DNA from: Chryseobacterium sp. SSA4.19 | GTDB lineage: Bacteria; Bacteroidota; Bacteroidia; Flavobacteriales; Weeksellaceae | NCBI RefSeq assembly: GCF_022601875.1 | Contig: NZ_JAKVIP010000006.1 | Location: forward strand, 62,001 to 126,000 | Direction: 5' to 3' | DNA: 64,000 nucleotides | In this document: piece by piece, positions 63,662-64,000 of the stretch | Numbering within the stretch: the stretch's first letter is position 1 | Layout: each line of letters starts with the position of its first letter | Translations under genes and position numbers: made by a program | The notes under the pieces: model-generated | What the model was told of the DNA's origin: nothing | The model's input: the letters and a program-made list of their open reading frames with translations, nothing else | Database searches by the model: none

Positions 63662-64000
63662 TAGTTTTTTATTGATAGGACAAAACTATTGATAAGAATG
63701 TTACAAAACGACAACAGAAAATATAATCTTTTGTTAAAAATAAAATCTTCTGTATTTCAATGGAGTACTGCTGATTTTTCTATTTTTCAATTCCTGAAAG
63801 AATGGAAAAAGGAATTTATTTAAGAGTTTTTAAGGCTTTGAAAAGTAAAAACTATTTCTGGAATTTAACTTCCGTTAGTTCGAGTAAAAATTATTTGAAA
63901 AACAATTTTGTATGGAGAGCTTAATGTTTTTCGCAGCGCAGCGGAGAAAAATGTATCAAGACCGGTGAGCCGAAGTGCAAAATTTTCTCCCAATCACAAA
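63662..64000. other. Intergenic region to the window end
   Basis: About 340 bp, mostly AT-rich with no convincing gene. At 63929-63991 the GC content rises. Imperfect inverted ends GGAGAAAAAT (63951-63960) and AATTTTCTCC (63981-63990) suggest an extragenic repeat element cut by the window edge. Confidence 0.45.
63681..63707 (-). promoter_or_regulatory. Promoter of DUF5686 copy 2
   Basis: On the minus strand TTTG (63707-63704), a 15-bp spacer and TAGTTTTG (63688-63681) resemble the consensus, though the spacer is short. Confidence 0.5.

Overview
The window looks like a chromosome segment of a Flavobacteriia bacterium close to Chryseobacterium. The DNA is AT-rich. Promoters follow the Bacteroidetes pattern (TTTG, about 17-23 bp, TAnnTTTG) and Shine-Dalgarno motifs are scarce. 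Characteristic families include BT_3928-type DoxX proteins, DUF5686 outer-membrane proteins, DUF1501/DUF1800 pairs and WG-repeat lipoproteins. This assignment rests on gene content alone; there is no rRNA or other phylogenetic marker here.

Layout. 1-8.2 kb: a partial propeller-like protein, rpsO, pnp, a short run of secreted proteins and a cold-shock-domain protein. 8.2-12.3 kb: a minus-strand operon that looks like an RNA-repair set, with two RlaP/YcgL-like nucleotidyltransferases, an R2K-like ATP-grasp protein, a polynucleotide-kinase-like P-loop protein and a Thg1-like polymerase. 12.5-24.5 kb: an IS-bounded island. A dead IS5-like transposase and a 339-bp internally deleted IS256-family copy lie on one side, and a full-length but nonsense-riddled IS256-family copy in the same orientation on the other. 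Between them is a 9.6-kb secretion operon: TolC, two GG-leader papain-like exoproteins, a secreted unknown, a nucleotidyltransferase, a C39 peptidase-ABC exporter and an HlyD adaptor. Directly beyond the island is rtcB, on the same strand as the RNA-repair operon, so the island may have split an older rtcB-rlaP-R2K-pnk-thg1-rlaP cluster. 26-31.5 kb: an SF1 helicase-nuclease, a HopJ-like protein and a WYL regulator, with palindromic hairpins between the last two.

31.5-64 kb is mostly core genome: DUF1501/DUF1800, an outer-membrane protein, glk, two YceI proteins, amtB, sdaA, tyrA with a probable Tyr/Phe attenuator leader peptide, a cation/proton antiporter, a LytTR two-component system, ald, tsaE, dnaG (zinc-finger cysteines missing), clpP, a PfpI-like protein, a phytase-like lipoprotein, tpiA, a BT_3928/DUF1599 pair, folP and two DUF5686 paralogues.

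The points most worth following are the candidate RNA-repair cluster, the GG-leader cysteine-peptidase-like exoproteins with a 57-residue invariant block and a partner nucleotidyltransferase, and the tyrA leader peptide. All functions are read from the sequence and family knowledge; no searches were run.
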